Assembly: GCF_003315035.1 (NCBI RefSeq) | Contig: NZ_QNRE01000001.1 | Location: 1,089,224 to 1,153,223 of the forward strand | DNA: 64,000 nt | From: Nocardia puris | GTDB taxonomy: Bacteria > Actinomycetota > Actinomycetes > Mycobacteriales > Mycobacteriaceae | Reading direction: 5' to 3' | Shown here: one piece after another, positions 45,418 to 55,059 of the stretch | Layout: every line of letters begins with the position of its first letter | Numbering within the stretch: the stretch's first letter is position 1 | Position numbers and translations under genes: made by a program | The notes under the pieces: generated by a model | What the model was told of the DNA's origin: nothing | Seen by the model: the letters and a program-made list of their open reading frames with translations, nothing else | The model's database searches: none

Positions 45418-46575
45418 GTGAGTGAGCGCGAAGAGCCCACATCGGGGGCAATCGGCAAGGACACGGCCCCGGATCGGGGAGCCGTCATCGGTACCGGCTT
45501 GTTCTGGTTGGCGAAATGGTCACTGTGCGTGGTCGCGATCGCGGCGGGCGCGTGGGTGCTCGGCTGGGTCGTCGCGAAGCTGTGGGTGGTCGTACTGCCC
45601 GTCGCGCTGGCGGTCGTCGTCGCGACCGTGCTGTGGCCGCCCACCCGGTGGCTGATGAAACAGGGACTCAAGCCCGCGCTGGCCGCCACACTGACGCTGC
45701 TCGGGTTCTTCGCGATCGTGTCGGGCGTGATCGCGCTGATCGTGCCGTCGGTGGTGGATCAGGCTCCCCAGCTCGCCGACAAAGGCACCGCGGGCGTCAA
45801 CCAGGTCCGCGACTGGCTGCAGGGTCCGCCGCTGAACATCCGTGACGAACAGCTGGATTCGGCGGTCGAGGCCATCGTCTCGCGCCTGCAGTCCAGCGCC
45901 GAGACCATCGCCACCGGCGTGTTCACCGGCGTCACCACCGCCACCTCGGCGTTGGTCACCCTCTTCCTGGTGCTGGTCCTCTCGTTCTTCTTCATCAAGG
46001 ACGGGCCCCGGTTCCTGCCCTGGCTGCACAACGTCACGGGCTCCAAGGGCGGCAGGCACTTCGAGGCCGTGCTGAGCCGGATCTGGGACACCCTCGGCGG
46101 ATTCATCCGCACCCAGGCGCTGGTGAGCCTGATCGACGCCGTGCTGATCGGCGCGGGCCTGGTGATCCTCGGCGTGCCGCTGGCCATGGTGCTGGCCGTG
46201 CTCACGTTCATCGGCGGTTTCATCCCGATCGTCGGCGCGTTCGTGGCGGGCGCGCTGGCGGTGCTGGTCGCGCTGGTCGGCAACGGCTTGACCACCGCGC
46301 TGATCGTGCTCGGCATCATCATCGCGGTGCAGCAGTTCGAGGGCAATGTGCTGCAACCGATCCTGCAGAGCCGCTCGATGCAGTTGCACGCCGTCGTGGT
46401 GCTGCTGGCGGTGACGGCGGGCGGCGCGCTGTTCGGCATCGTCGGCGCGTTCCTGGCCGTGCCCGTGGCCGCGATCGTCGCGGTGGTACTGCGCTACGTC
46501 GGCGAGCAGATCGACACGGCCACCGCCCCACCACCCGAAGTCACGGACGAACCGGAACCCGAACCCGCCACCTGA
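45418..46575 (+). CDS. AI-2E family transporter (PerM-like)
   Basis: 385 residues, about eight membrane segments. The pattern is that of the PerM/YdiK family: a first pair of helices (LCVVAIAAGAWVLGWVVAKL, LWVVVLPVALAVVVATVLWP), a large soluble loop (about 110-175), then FLVLVLSFFFIKDGPRFLPW and IGGFIPIVGAFVAGALAVLV, with QQFEGNVLQPILQSRSMQLH near the end. Members export or import small metabolites or ions; the AI-2 name is historical. GTG 45418. It follows the sirtuin by 43 nt. Confidence 0.88.
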   Translation: MSEREEPTSGAIGKDTAPDRGAVIGTGLFWLAKWSLCVVAIAAGAWVLGWVVAKLWVVVLPVALAVVVATVLWPPTRWLMKQGLKPALAATLTLLGFFAIVSGVIALIVPSVVDQAPQLADKGTAGVNQVRDWLQGPPLNIRDEQLDSAVEAIVSRLQSSAETIATGVFTGVTTATSALVTLFLVLVLSFFFIKDGPRFLPWLHNVTGSKGGRHFEAVLSRIWDTLGGFIRTQALVSLIDAVLIGAGLVILGVPLAMVLAVLTFIGGFIPIVGAFVAGALAVLVALVGNGLTTALIVLGIIIAVQQFEGNVLQPILQSRSMQLHAVVVLLAVTAGGALFGIVGAFLAVPVAAIVAVVLRYVGEQIDTATAPPPEVTDEPEPEPAT

Positions 46576-46600
46576 CCCGCGGGCCTTCGCTCCGGCGAAC

Positions 46601-47053
46601 TCATTCCGGTGCCGCGAGTCGCGCGGCCTGGTCGCGCAGTACCGCGGTGGTGCGGGTGACCCAGGTGGCGATCACGCCCAGTTCCTCGGGCGTGAACGTC
46701 GCCGACACTGCGGCCATCGCCGCGCGCAGGTCGGCGAACGCGCGCCCGTAGCGGGGATTGGCGATCGGGCGGGCGGTGAGCACCGAGCGGCGGCGATCCG
46801 CGTCGTCGCGGGTGCGCTCGACCAGCTCGGCGGCGACCAGGCGGTCGGCGATCCCGCTGACCGCCGCCGGGCTCAGCGACAGCCGGCGCGCCAGTTCGCC
46901 GCCCGACATCGGGCCTTCGCGGCCGAGCACGCCCAGCGCTTTGTGATCGGTGGCGGACAGCCCCAGCAACGCACCCACAGCCTCGTGGAACACGACGACC
47001 GCGTCGCTGAGTTCGGCGCCCATCCGGTTCCCGATATCAGGGTTTTCCACCAT
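46601..47053 (-). CDS. MarR-family transcriptional regulator
   Basis: 150 residues. ATDHKALGVLGREGPMSGGE, LARRLSLSPAAVSGIADRLV, AELVERTRDDADRRRSVLT form the winged helix domain. ATG 47053 is the likely start; the TTG 36 nt earlier lies inside a palindrome (TTCAGT-CA-ACTGAA) that looks like its operator. Divergent from the small membrane protein gene, which is the likely target. Confidence 0.83.
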   Translation of the reverse strand: MVENPDIGNRMGAELSDAVVVFHEAVGALLGLSATDHKALGVLGREGPMSGGELARRLSLSPAAVSGIADRLVAAELVERTRDDADRRRSVLTARPIANPRYGRAFADLRAAMAAVSATFTPEELGVIATWVTRTTAVLRDQAARLAAPE

Positions 47054-47080
47054 GGTGCCATCGTCACGGGCGGCATATCC

Positions 47081-47094
47081 TTCAGTCAACTGAA
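47081..47094. promoter_or_regulatory. Probable MarR operator
   Basis: TTCAGT, CA, ACTGAA: perfect 6-bp arms in the 67-bp divergent gap between the MarR gene and the membrane protein gene. A weaker half-site pair (TTTCAG and AGTGAA) follows at 47097-47112. Confidence 0.55.
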
Positions 47095-47120
47095 TCTTTC
47101 AGAAAAGTGAAGGAATTGCC

Positions 47121-47666
47121 ATGGACGTAGCGACGGCCGCCCGGGTGTTCACGGACGCGATCCGGTTCTCGATTCGGCACTATCCGGTGATCTTCTGCTG
47201 TGGCGCACTGGTTTCGGCGCAACGGTTCCTCGCCGTCGGCGGCGGCGACCGGTTCGCCTTCGCCGGCGGCGTGGCGGGTGAGCTGTTCACGCTCGCGGTG
47301 CGCCTGGCGTTCCTCGGCTGGGTGATCGCGACGGTGTTCCGGCCACGGGTGCCGTGGCGGACCGCGGCCGACCGCCTGGGCGAGGCCTTCCGCGACCGGA
47401 CGCGCTTGCTGCTCGCGTCGGCGGGCATCCTCGTGGCGCTGGCCGCGGTGTTCAAGGCGCTGCCGTGGATCGTCGCCACCTCGTTCGTCGAACCCGACGG
47501 GCGCGACACGTTTCTCGCGTGGGAGCTGGCGGTCAAGAACGTCACCGTCATCCCGTTCACGATGATCTGGATCGCGTTGCTCGTCCGCGAGATCGTCTAC
47601 GACGGAAGCGAATCCGTGCCGAGGCGGGTCACGCCGGAACCAGGGCGCCGTCGAGGAATTCGCTGA
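47121..47666 (+). CDS. Small membrane protein of unknown function
   Basis: 181 residues with about four hydrophobic segments (HYPVIFCCGALVSAQRFLAV; LFTLAVRLAFLGWVIATVF; LLLASAGILVALAAVFKALP; VTVIPFTMIWIALLVREIVY). It has no signature I know. The last 13 codons overlap the relic of another gene on the opposite strand, so the C-terminus may be a recent read-through into foreign sequence. Divergent MarR control is likely. Confidence 0.65.
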   Translation: MDVATAARVFTDAIRFSIRHYPVIFCCGALVSAQRFLAVGGGDRFAFAGGVAGELFTLAVRLAFLGWVIATVFRPRVPWRTAADRLGEAFRDRTRLLLASAGILVALAAVFKALPWIVATSFVEPDGRDTFLAWELAVKNVTVIPFTMIWIALLVREIVYDGSESVPRRVTPEPGRRRGIR

Positions 47667-47790
47667 TCGCCGGCCAGGTGGTGTCGGCCGCTTCGGGGGC
47701 CGCCACCGAAGGTCAGCGCCCAGCCGTGGCCGAGCGCGGTCGCCAAATCGGGAATGGTGAAGGCCTTCCGTCCGGTCTTGCGTGCCCGAG
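47629..47790 (-). pseudogene. C-terminal relic of a lost gene
   Basis: Two minus-strand frames join across a 1- or 2-base shift near 47695: IPDLATALGHGWALTFGGG, then EAADTTWPAISEFLDGALV and a stop at 47629. This reads like the last 45 residues of a soluble enzyme or small-molecule-binding protein whose remaining body is absent. Family not recognised. It sits between the membrane protein gene and the secreted propeller-like gene and marks a deletion scar. Confidence 0.5.
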
Positions 47791-47910
47791 TCCCAGCGTG
47801 AATGTCGCACCCAGCTCAAATAGGTGTTACTCGCGGTAACAAATTTCGTGGCCGATTTCACCGTCCCCCGGCGATTCGCCGCGCGATCGGGTGCCGAGGT
47901 GGTCCAATTG

Positions 47911-48855
47911 ATGACCATGAAGACGCTGGTAGGAGCGGTTGCGACACTGACGGCGATCGCGTGTTCGGCGATGGCGGCGCCCGCCGCGCACGCGGCGCCG
48001 GTGTGTCCGGGCGCCGGGCAGCCGACGCTGCTCTCGGCCGTCGTCGGCGGCGCGCTCGAAGGGCTCACGGTGGACGCGCGCGGCCGCGCCTTCACCACCG
48101 ACGCGCTGACCGGGCGCGTGTTCCGCATCGACGCGCCCGGCGCGGCGCCGGTGCCCCTCGCGACGGTGCCCAGCGGCGGTGCGGGCGCGCTGGCGTGGAC
48201 GCCCTCGGGGCGCCTGCTCGTCGGCTACGGCGCGGACCCGCGCGTGGTGGTGGGCGACACGCTGCGGCACGCGGGCATCGTGGAGGTCGATCCCGACACC
48301 GGGGCGGTCGCGCCGTACGCGGCGGGACTCAGCGCCGCCAACGGCATGGCGGTGGCGCGCGACGGAACCGTCTACGCCACCAACGATTTCGGCGTGCTCG
48401 TCGGCCGGGTGGCGCCGGACCGCGCGGTCCAGGCGGACTGGACCACCCTGCCCAGCGCCAACGGCGCGGTCCTCGACCGCCGGGGTGAATTCCTCTATGT
48501 GGGACGCACTTTCGCCGACCCCGGGGTGAGCCGCATCCCGATCGCCGCGCCCTGGGCGCCGCAGTCCCTGCTCGATCTCGGCGGCGGTGACGCCTTCGCC
48601 GCGCCCGACGGCCTCACCCTCGATTCCCTCGACCGCCCGGTCGTCCCGTTCAACACCGCGGGCCAAGTGGTCCGCCTCGACGCACCGCAGTCGTACTGCG
48701 TCCTTGGCTCGGGCAACCCCTTCACCACCGTCGTCACCTACGGCCGCGGCGAGCGGGGCTTCTCGGCGGGCCGGCTCTTCGGCGCGACGTTCACCGGCGT
48801 CGTCTACGAGATCCCCGGCGGCTTCGATCCGGCCGCGACGACCGCCGCGCCCTGA
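47911..48855 (+). CDS. Secreted SMP-30/NHL-like beta-propeller protein
   Basis: 314-residue precursor with a signal peptide (about 1-27, ending AAHAAP). The mature part has repeated beta-propeller strands such as LEGLTVDARGRAFTTDALTG, GALAWTPSGRLLVGYGAD, AANGMAVARDGTVYATNDFG, and DGLTLDSLDRPVVPFNTAG. The pattern fits SMP-30/gluconolactonase-like or NHL proteins; a lactonase role would need four metal ligands that I cannot confirm. Start 47911 or 47917. Confidence 0.75.
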   Translation: MTMKTLVGAVATLTAIACSAMAAPAAHAAPVCPGAGQPTLLSAVVGGALEGLTVDARGRAFTTDALTGRVFRIDAPGAAPVPLATVPSGGAGALAWTPSGRLLVGYGADPRVVVGDTLRHAGIVEVDPDTGAVAPYAAGLSAANGMAVARDGTVYATNDFGVLVGRVAPDRAVQADWTTLPSANGAVLDRRGEFLYVGRTFADPGVSRIPIAAPWAPQSLLDLGGGDAFAAPDGLTLDSLDRPVVPFNTAGQVVRLDAPQSYCVLGSGNPFTTVVTYGRGERGFSAGRLFGATFTGVVYEIPGGFDPAATTAAP

Positions 48856-49032
48856 GTCGCGCGACCCGTTCCGTCCGACCACCCGCCGGACTACCATGCA
48901 GGAGAGGACCACTCGAGTCGCACGCGCTACCCACACCGGCCGCCTCGCCTCGCCCGCCAGCGGGTCGCGGGGCTCCAGTCGATCGGCGCCGCCGCCCCGC
49001 CGGTCGTTCGTCCGACCTCGCCAGGAGGACGC

Positions 49033-49569
49033 ATGTCCTACCCGCTCCATTCGAAGATCTGCCTGACCGAAGCGGGGTGCGTCTGCCCCGCGATCACCCT
49101 GTTCCTGGTGCCGGAGCCGCTGATGCCCGGCGGCAGCGTGCTGCACCTGCTGGAACAGGCCGTCGTCACCGATCCCGACGCGCCGCCGCAACCCGATGTC
49201 GCGCTGGTGGCATCGGTGGAGACGCCCGCCGAACCGGAGCGTCCCGAGCCCGCGGTACGTCCCGAACTGCGCGCCTTCGCCGCCGCGCTCCCCGACCCCG
49301 ACCGCGTCCGCGCGATCCTGCGCGACCACCTGATCCTCGACCCCTACGGCCTCGATCTCGGCGATCGCGCCGAACTCACCCGGCTCGCGCTGCTGCCCGA
49401 ACGCCGGATCGGCTTCCGCCGCACCGAGGACTTCCAGGCCGACTCGATGCGGCGGGCGATGCTCGCCGTCTACCGCCACTTCGGCCTCGACCAGCGCGTC
49501 CCGCTCGTCTACCACGGCTACGCCGACCCGGCCGCCGGCTGGTTCGGCCTGCGGACCGCCGCGGCCTGA
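49033..49569 (+). CDS. Hypothetical protein
   Basis: 178 residues, GGAGGACGC upstream of ATG. It starts SYPLHSKICLTEAGCVCPAI (three Cys) and its middle is Pro/Glu-rich (about 52-78); the C-terminal half is helical with LPDPDRVRAILRDHLILDPY and RRAMLAVYRHFGLDQRVPLV. I do not recognise the family. The strong ribosome-binding site and coding pattern support expression. Confidence 0.65.
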   Translation: MSYPLHSKICLTEAGCVCPAITLFLVPEPLMPGGSVLHLLEQAVVTDPDAPPQPDVALVASVETPAEPERPEPAVRPELRAFAAALPDPDRVRAILRDHLILDPYGLDLGDRAELTRLALLPERRIGFRRTEDFQADSMRRAMLAVYRHFGLDQRVPLVYHGYADPAAGWFGLRTAAA

Positions 49570-49570
49570 C

Positions 49571-50602
49571 TCACCCCTCGACCGCACTCCACACGTCGGG
49601 GCGCACCACCCGCGTGCTGCGCCCCCACACGTCGAGCACATGCCCGAACAGCTTGTCGTGGCGCAGCGTCACGGTGCGCTCGGCCGCCCGCAGCCCGGGG
49701 TGCGCGGACACCAGCGCGGCTTCCAGGCGCGGAATATCGCCCAGGCCGTGCAGATTCGCCTGGACGAGCAGATTGTGCGGGCCGCTGACCGCCGCGCAGT
49801 TGCGGGTCTGCGGCCACCGCACCACGGCGTCGCCGATCTCGGCGAGCCGGTGGGCGGGCACGTCCGACCACAGCGTCACCGCCACCGGCCAGCCGCCCAG
49901 CGGCCTGGCGAAATCGCAGCGGAACCGGATCAGTCCCAGCGACACCAACCGGTCGAGCCGACGTTTGACGGTCGACGCCCCGACCCCGAGCGCGTCCGCC
50001 ACCGCGCTGTGCGTGGCGCGCCCGTCGTCGGCGAGCACCGAGAGCAGCGCCCGATCCAGCTCTCCCAAGACGGCCGAGCGCGCGGGCGCCGCGGCGGGTG
50101 CGCCGCCGCTGAGTTCGGCGCGCTGTTCGGGCGCGAGCGCGTCGATGCGCCAGCTCCCGCCCTCGGTGAACATGTGCGTGACGATCCGCGCTCGCACCGC
50201 CGTGACGTGCTCGACGGCGGGCAGGGTCTCGAGGGTGTAGTGCGACATGCTCGCGAGATCGGCCGTTGCGACGGTGGCCAGCAGGGTGGCGCTGCCCGCG
50301 CACCGCTCCACCGTCACCGCGTACGCGTGGTCGCACAACGCCCGGCTCACCGTCGAAGCGGCGGCCGCCGTGCAGTCGATCTCGACGTAGGCGACGGTCA
50401 CCTGGTCGAGCAGCCGCGGCCCGGGTGACGGCCCGACCCACGCCGCCCCGCGCGCGGTGAGCCGCTGCCAGCGCCGCGCGAGCGTCACCGGATCGGCGCC
50501 GAGCACCCGCCCGAGTTCGGTCCAGGAACCGCGCGGGCGCAGTTGCAGGGCGTGGATCAGCGCGAGCTCGTCCTCACTCAGCAGATCGGCGGAATTCTGC
50601 AT
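49571..50602 (-). CDS. Double-module Lrp/AsnC-family regulator
   Basis: 343 residues with two Lrp-like modules. Module 1 (about 8-140): [20 protein letters not shown] and a degenerate RAM domain; module 2 (about 175-320): [39 protein letters not shown] and a RAM domain with [20 protein letters not shown]. Fused double Lrp proteins are known in actinomycetes. It is divergent (93 bp) from the lactate 2-monooxygenase gene, so control of lactate or amino-acid use is likely. Confidence 0.87.
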   Translation of the reverse strand: MQNSADLLSEDELALIHALQLRPRGSWTELGRVLGADPVTLARRWQRLTARGAAWVGPSPGPRLLDQVTVAYVEIDCTAAAASTVSRALCDHAYAVTVERCAGSATLLATVATADLASMSHYTLETLPAVEHVTAVRARIVTHMFTEGGSWRIDALAPEQRAELSGGAPAAAPARSAVLGELDRALLSVLADDGRATHSAVADALGVGASTVKRRLDRLVSLGLIRFRCDFARPLGGWPVAVTLWSDVPAHRLAEIGDAVVRWPQTRNCAAVSGPHNLLVQANLHGLGDIPRLEAALVSAHPGLRAAERTVTLRHDKLFGHVLDVWGRSTRVVRPDVWSAVEG

Positions 50603-50695
50603 ATTCTTCGCCCTTCCGCACGATTCCTGCGATTCAACGGCCGCGACAACCGGATATCTCATGATCGTGCCACAGCACGGAAAGGCGCGGCACCC

Positions 50696-51856
50696 ATGGC
50701 ATTCGGCGACTACCAGAACGAGATCTACCTGCGCGGGCTCGGCGGCATCGCGCCGGAGTACCCGATGACCTTCGCCGATCTGGAGGAGCGGGCGCGGGCC
50801 GCGCTGCCGCCGGGCATCTGGTCGTACGTGGCGGGTGGCGCGGGCGACGAGCACACCCAGCGCGCGAACGTCACGGCGTTCGACCGATGGGGATTGGTGC
50901 CGCGCATGTTCGTCGGTGCCGCCCAGCGCGACCTCTCCGTCGACGTGTTCGGAACCACCTGGCCCGCACCGGTTTTCCTGGCACCGATCGGCGTGATCGG
51001 CCTGTGCGCGCAGGACGGGCACGGCGATCTGGCCACGGCCCGCGCCGCCGCCCGCACCGGGGTGCCGATGGTGGCGTCCACCCTGTCGGTCGACCCGATG
51101 GAGGACGTCGCGGACTCGCTCGGGGAGACCCCCGGCTTCTTCCAGCTCTACACTCCCACCGACCGTGACCTCGCCGAGAGCCTGGTGCGCCGCGCCGAGC
51201 GGGCCGGGTACCGGGGCATCGTCGTCACGCTCGACACGTGGGTCACCGGCTGGCGCCCGCGCGATCTGAGCACGGCGAACTTCCCGCAGCTGCGCGGGCA
51301 CTGCCTGGCCAACTACTTCACCGACCCGGTGTTCCGCGCCGCGCTCCCCGCTCCGCCCGAGGAGCAGCCGCAGGCCGCGGTGCTGCGCTGGGTCCAGGTC
51401 TTCGGCAATCCGCTCACCTGGGACGACCTGCCGTGGCTGCGCGAACTCACCGACCTGCCGCTCATCGTCAAGGGCATCTGCCATCCCGAGGACGCCCGGC
51501 GCGCGAAAGACGGTGGCGTGGACGGCATCTACTGCTCCAACCACGGCGGCCGCCAGGCCAACGGCGGCCTGCCCGCACTCGACGTGCTCGCCGAGGTGGT
51601 CGCCGCCGCCGACGGCCTGCCGGTGCTGTTCGATTCGGGCGTGCGCGGCGGCGAGCACATCGTCAAGGCGCTCGCGCTCGGTGCCGCGGCGGTCGGCGTC
51701 GGCCGCCCCTACGCCTATGGGCTGGCGCTCGGCGGCGAGGACGGCGTCGTGCACGTGCTGCGCTCGCTGCTGGCCGAGGCCGATCTGACCATGGCCGTCG
51801 ACGGCTACCGCACCCCCGCGGAACTCACGCCCGACGCACTGCGCCGCGTGCTCTGA
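50696..51856 (+). CDS. Lactate 2-monooxygenase
   Basis: 386-residue FMN enzyme of the alpha-hydroxy-acid oxidase family. The start [20 protein letters not shown], then [45 protein letters not shown]-type segment [16 protein letters not shown] and [20 protein letters not shown] match mycobacterial lactate 2-monooxygenase closely, including the long lid insertion of that subgroup. It would convert L-lactate and O2 to acetate, CO2 and water. ATG 50696 has GGAAAGG at 10 nt. Divergent from the Lrp gene. Confidence 0.88.
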   Translation: MAFGDYQNEIYLRGLGGIAPEYPMTFADLEERARAALPPGIWSYVAGGAGDEHTQRANVTAFDRWGLVPRMFVGAAQRDLSVDVFGTTWPAPVFLAPIGVIGLCAQDGHGDLATARAAARTGVPMVASTLSVDPMEDVADSLGETPGFFQLYTPTDRDLAESLVRRAERAGYRGIVVTLDTWVTGWRPRDLSTANFPQLRGHCLANYFTDPVFRAALPAPPEEQPQAAVLRWVQVFGNPLTWDDLPWLRELTDLPLIVKGICHPEDARRAKDGGVDGIYCSNHGGRQANGGLPALDVLAEVVAAADGLPVLFDSGVRGGEHIVKALALGAAAVGVGRPYAYGLALGGEDGVVHVLRSLLAEADLTMAVDGYRTPAELTPDALRRVL

Positions 51857-51921
51857 GCGCGGGGCTGCGCGATCTACGTGAGAACGCGCGCCGGACCGCT
51901 CGGTCCGGCGCGCGACCGGTC

Positions 51922-53100
51922 TCAGCGCACGCTGACCGTGGTGGGCAGGCTCGCGAAACCGCGATTGTTCGAGGAGTGGATGCGGCGCAGATTCGCCGGG
52001 TCGATCTCGTAATCGGTGATGGTGGAAGCGATTTCGCCGAGCGCGATGCGCAGCTCCAACTGGGCCAGGTTGGCGCCGAGGCAGTGGTGGCGGCCGCTGC
52101 CGAACACCAGCGCCCGCGAGGTGTCGCGGTCCAGATCGAAGGCATCGGCCGCGTCGAACACCTCGGGGTCGCGATTCGCCGAGCCGGTCAGCAAGAGGAT
52201 GCGCGCACCGGCCGGGATGTCGACGCCGTGCAGCGAGACCGGCGCGGTGGTGGTGCGCAGCTGGGATTGGGTGGCCGGGTCGTAGCGCATGGCCTCGTCG
52301 ATCCAGTCGCCGATCCTGCCGTCGAGCGCCGCGCGGCGCTGATCCGGGTGCTGCCAGGCGGCGTGCCAGAGATTGCCCAGCGTGAGCATGGTGGTCTCGA
52401 TGCCCGCGCCGACGAGCAGGATCAACACGCCGACGATCTCCTCCGGGGTGAGGCGATCGTCACCTTCGGCGGCGGCCAGCAAACCCGAGAGCAGATCGTC
52501 GCGGGGCGACTTCGCGCGCTCGATGGTGAGTTCGGTGTAGTAGCCGACGAGCGCGCCGATCGCCTGCATCGCCTCGGGGCGCAGATCGGTGGACTCCTCC
52601 TCGGTGTACATGATCTCGGTGCCGAGCTTGCGCAGCATCTCACGATCGGACTCGGGCACCCCGACCAATTCGGAGATCACGTCGGTGGGGAACGGTCCGG
52701 CGAAATCCGCTATGAGATCGAAACTTTCGCGTTCCAGCAGCGGCTCCCACAGCCCGCGCGCGATCTCGCGCAGGCGCGGCTCCAGGCCCTGCACGCGCTT
52801 GTTCGTGAACGCCTTGGTGACCAGTCCGCGTAGTCGCGTGTGCTTCGGCGCGTCCATCGCGACGAACGAAAAGAACTGTTCCGCTTGGGGTCCCCAGAAC
52901 GCGGGCTCCATCCGCAATCCGTTGGCGCTGGAGTATGTGTCCGAATCCCGCAGCGCCGCAAGAACATCGGCGTACCGGGAGTAGGCGTAGAAATCGTCCT
53001 GCGCGTTCCGGAAGACCGGCGCCTCCTCGCGCAGCCTGGCGTAATAGGGGTAAGGGTCGCGGTGGACGTCGAAGTCGTAGGGGCTGTACTGCAACTGCAT
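51922..53100 (-). CDS. Cytochrome P450
   Basis: 392-residue soluble bacterial P450. I-helix LLVGAGIETTMLTLGN, K-helix EAMRYDPATQSQLRTT, and the heme loop FGSGRHHCLGANLA (Cys about 340) are intact. The I-helix has Glu-Thr-Thr in the place of the usual Asp/Glu-Thr. The oxygen-activating site looks normal. It lacks its own ferredoxin gene nearby. Substrate unknown; the divergent gene is a methyltransferase, which may be coincidence. Confidence 0.93.
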   Translation of the reverse strand: MQLQYSPYDFDVHRDPYPYYARLREEAPVFRNAQDDFYAYSRYADVLAALRDSDTYSSANGLRMEPAFWGPQAEQFFSFVAMDAPKHTRLRGLVTKAFTNKRVQGLEPRLREIARGLWEPLLERESFDLIADFAGPFPTDVISELVGVPESDREMLRKLGTEIMYTEEESTDLRPEAMQAIGALVGYYTELTIERAKSPRDDLLSGLLAAAEGDDRLTPEEIVGVLILLVGAGIETTMLTLGNLWHAAWQHPDQRRAALDGRIGDWIDEAMRYDPATQSQLRTTTAPVSLHGVDIPAGARILLLTGSANRDPEVFDAADAFDLDRDTSRALVFGSGRHHCLGANLAQLELRIALGEIASTITDYEIDPANLRRIHSSNNRGFASLPTTVSVR

Positions 53101-53197
53101 GACGGAGCCTTCCGGGGGCCGTGCGAGGGCAGCCCTCGCAACCGGTTCGCAACTCGAGCTGACATGATGACCCTAGTCGAGACGAAGTGAGGACGCG

Positions 53198-54010
53198 GTG
53201 GACTCGGAATCGGCGGCAGCCAGGATTGACACCTCCAAACCGCATCCCGCGCGGCGGTACGACTACTGGCTCGGCGGCAAGGACAACTACCCCGCCGACC
53301 GGGACTCCGCCGACGCGGTGGCCGAAGCGTTCCCGACGGTCCGCCTCTCGGCCGTGGAGAACCGCAGCTTCCTGCGCCGGGTGGTCACCTACCTGGCCGC
53401 CGAGGCGGGCGTGCGCCAGTTCCTCGACCTCGGGACCGGCCTGCCCACCGCGGGCAACGTGCACGAGATCGCGCAGAGCATCGCGCCCGAATCGCGCATC
53501 GTCTACGTCGACAACGACCCCATCGTGCTGGTGCACGCGCGCGAACTGCTGAACTCCTCCCCCGAGGGCGCGACCGCCTACCTCGACGCCGACGTGCGCG
53601 ATCCGGGCGGCATCCTGCGCCACCCCGATCTGCTGCGCACCCTCGACCTCTCCCAGCCGGTCGCGCTGATGCTGGTGGCCGTCATGCACTTCATCACCGA
53701 CGACGAGGGCCCCTACGGGCTGGTGCGCGAACTCTGCGAGGCCCTCGCGCCGGGCAGCCACCTGGTGATGACCCACGCGACCAGCGATCACCTCACCGAC
53801 GAGGACCTCGCCGAGGCGAACCTCGCCAACAAGCGCAGCGGGGTGCCGTTCCAGCTGCGCTCCACCGAGGAGTTCAAGCAGTTCTTCACCGGCTTGGACC
53901 TGGTGCCGCCCGGTATCGGCTCCATCCTGACCTGGCGGCCCACCGAATGGCGGCCGCACCCGCGCCCCGAGGCCGTCTCGATGCTCGGCGCGGTCGCGCG
54001 CATCCCCTGA
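53198..54010 (+). CDS. SAM-dependent methyltransferase-like protein (DUF574)
   Basis: 270 residues of the DUF574 (Methyltransf_19) family, abundant in actinomycetes. ARRYDYWLGGKDNYPADRDS (about 18-37) is the family start signature; FLDLGTGLPTAGNVHEIAQ is motif I for SAM; YVDNDPIVLVHA is motif II; and ALMLVAVMHFITDDEG is motif IV. The reaction is not known. GTG 53198 is the start; it is divergent from the P450. Confidence 0.87.
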   Translation: MDSESAAARIDTSKPHPARRYDYWLGGKDNYPADRDSADAVAEAFPTVRLSAVENRSFLRRVVTYLAAEAGVRQFLDLGTGLPTAGNVHEIAQSIAPESRIVYVDNDPIVLVHARELLNSSPEGATAYLDADVRDPGGILRHPDLLRTLDLSQPVALMLVAVMHFITDDEGPYGLVRELCEALAPGSHLVMTHATSDHLTDEDLAEANLANKRSGVPFQLRSTEEFKQFFTGLDLVPPGIGSILTWRPTEWRPHPRPEAVSMLGAVARIP

Positions 54011-54961
54011 TCAGGTCGCGCGGCGGGCGCGGGCGCGGCGTTTGCCCTCGTGCATGGCCTGCACCCGGGCCACGGGAATGGTGTGGCCCTCGGCGACCAG
54101 GTCGGCGGGCAGTTCCTGCGGCGCGGGCATCTCCTCGGCCCACGGGTCGCGCTCGCCCAGGCGTCGCGGCGCGGTGCGCAGGGTGAAATCGGCCGGGGTG
54201 GCGTCGGCGAGGTCGGCCCAGCCGACCGGGTACGAGACCGGCACACCCGGCCGGATGCGCGGGCTGTAGGCCGAGACCACGGTCGCGCCGCCGGACCGGG
54301 TGGAGTCGAGGAACACCTTGCCCTCGCGGTCGTCGCGGATGAACGCGGTGGTGGCCAGCGCCGGGTCGAGGCGTTCGGCGCGGGCGGCCACGGCCCTGGT
54401 CGCGGCGGCCGCGTCCTCGATCGGGATGCCCGCCACGATCGGCACGAACACGTGAACGCCTTTGGCCCCACTGGTTTTCACCGCGCCGTCCAAGCCGTCG
54501 GCCCGGAGCGCGGTCCGGATGAGCTCGGCCGCGCGCACGGCGTCGCGGAACGTCTGGCCGGGTGAGGGATCGAGATCCAGCACCAGGTGTGTCTGCCCGG
54601 CGGAATAGTCGGCGAGCAACAGCGTCGGGTGATATTCGACCGCACGCTGATTGCCGAACCACACCAGCGTGCGCACGTCGTCGCACAGCGCGTATGTCAC
54701 GTCGCGGTGGGAACTCTCGGCCCACACCGTCACCCGCCGAACCCACTCCGGAGTGTATTTGGGCAGATTCTTCTGCATGAACGGCTCCTGGCCGGGCCGC
54801 ACCCGCACCATCGACAGCGGCCGGTCGCGCAACTGCCGCACGAACCGCTCACCGACCGCCTCCAGATAGTCGATCAGATCCCGCTTCGTCGCGTCCGCCC
54901 CGTCGAACAGCGGCTGGTCGAGATTGGTCAGGGTCACGCCCGCGCGCACCTCGTCGCCCAT
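54011..54961 (-). CDS. Stand-alone LigD-type polymerase (archaeo-eukaryotic primase family)
   Basis: 316-residue protein like the polymerase domain of bacterial NHEJ ligase LigD. LTNLDQPLFDGADATKRDL, MQKNLPKYTPEWV, VWFGNQRAVEYHPTL, then the catalytic LVLDLDPSPGQTF (Asp-x-Asp), KTSGAKGVHVFVPI (substrate His/Lys) and SAYSPRIRPGVPVSYPVGW are present. There is no ligase or nuclease domain and no ku gene in the window. Similar stand-alone PolD proteins exist in mycobacteria. It may add or repair nucleotides at breaks. Confidence 0.9.
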   Translation of the reverse strand: MGDEVRAGVTLTNLDQPLFDGADATKRDLIDYLEAVGERFVRQLRDRPLSMVRVRPGQEPFMQKNLPKYTPEWVRRVTVWAESSHRDVTYALCDDVRTLVWFGNQRAVEYHPTLLLADYSAGQTHLVLDLDPSPGQTFRDAVRAAELIRTALRADGLDGAVKTSGAKGVHVFVPIVAGIPIEDAAAATRAVAARAERLDPALATTAFIRDDREGKVFLDSTRSGGATVVSAYSPRIRPGVPVSYPVGWADLADATPADFTLRTAPRRLGERDPWAEEMPAPQELPADLVAEGHTIPVARVQAMHEGKRRARARRAT

Positions 54962-55059
54962 CGCCCCACCATGCCCGGCCCCACCCGACCGGTCAACCCA
55001 CCGCCGAGGTTCCCCGTTTCTCGGAGGACTCTGACCGTGGTCCGATAGGGCTTTCAGAG

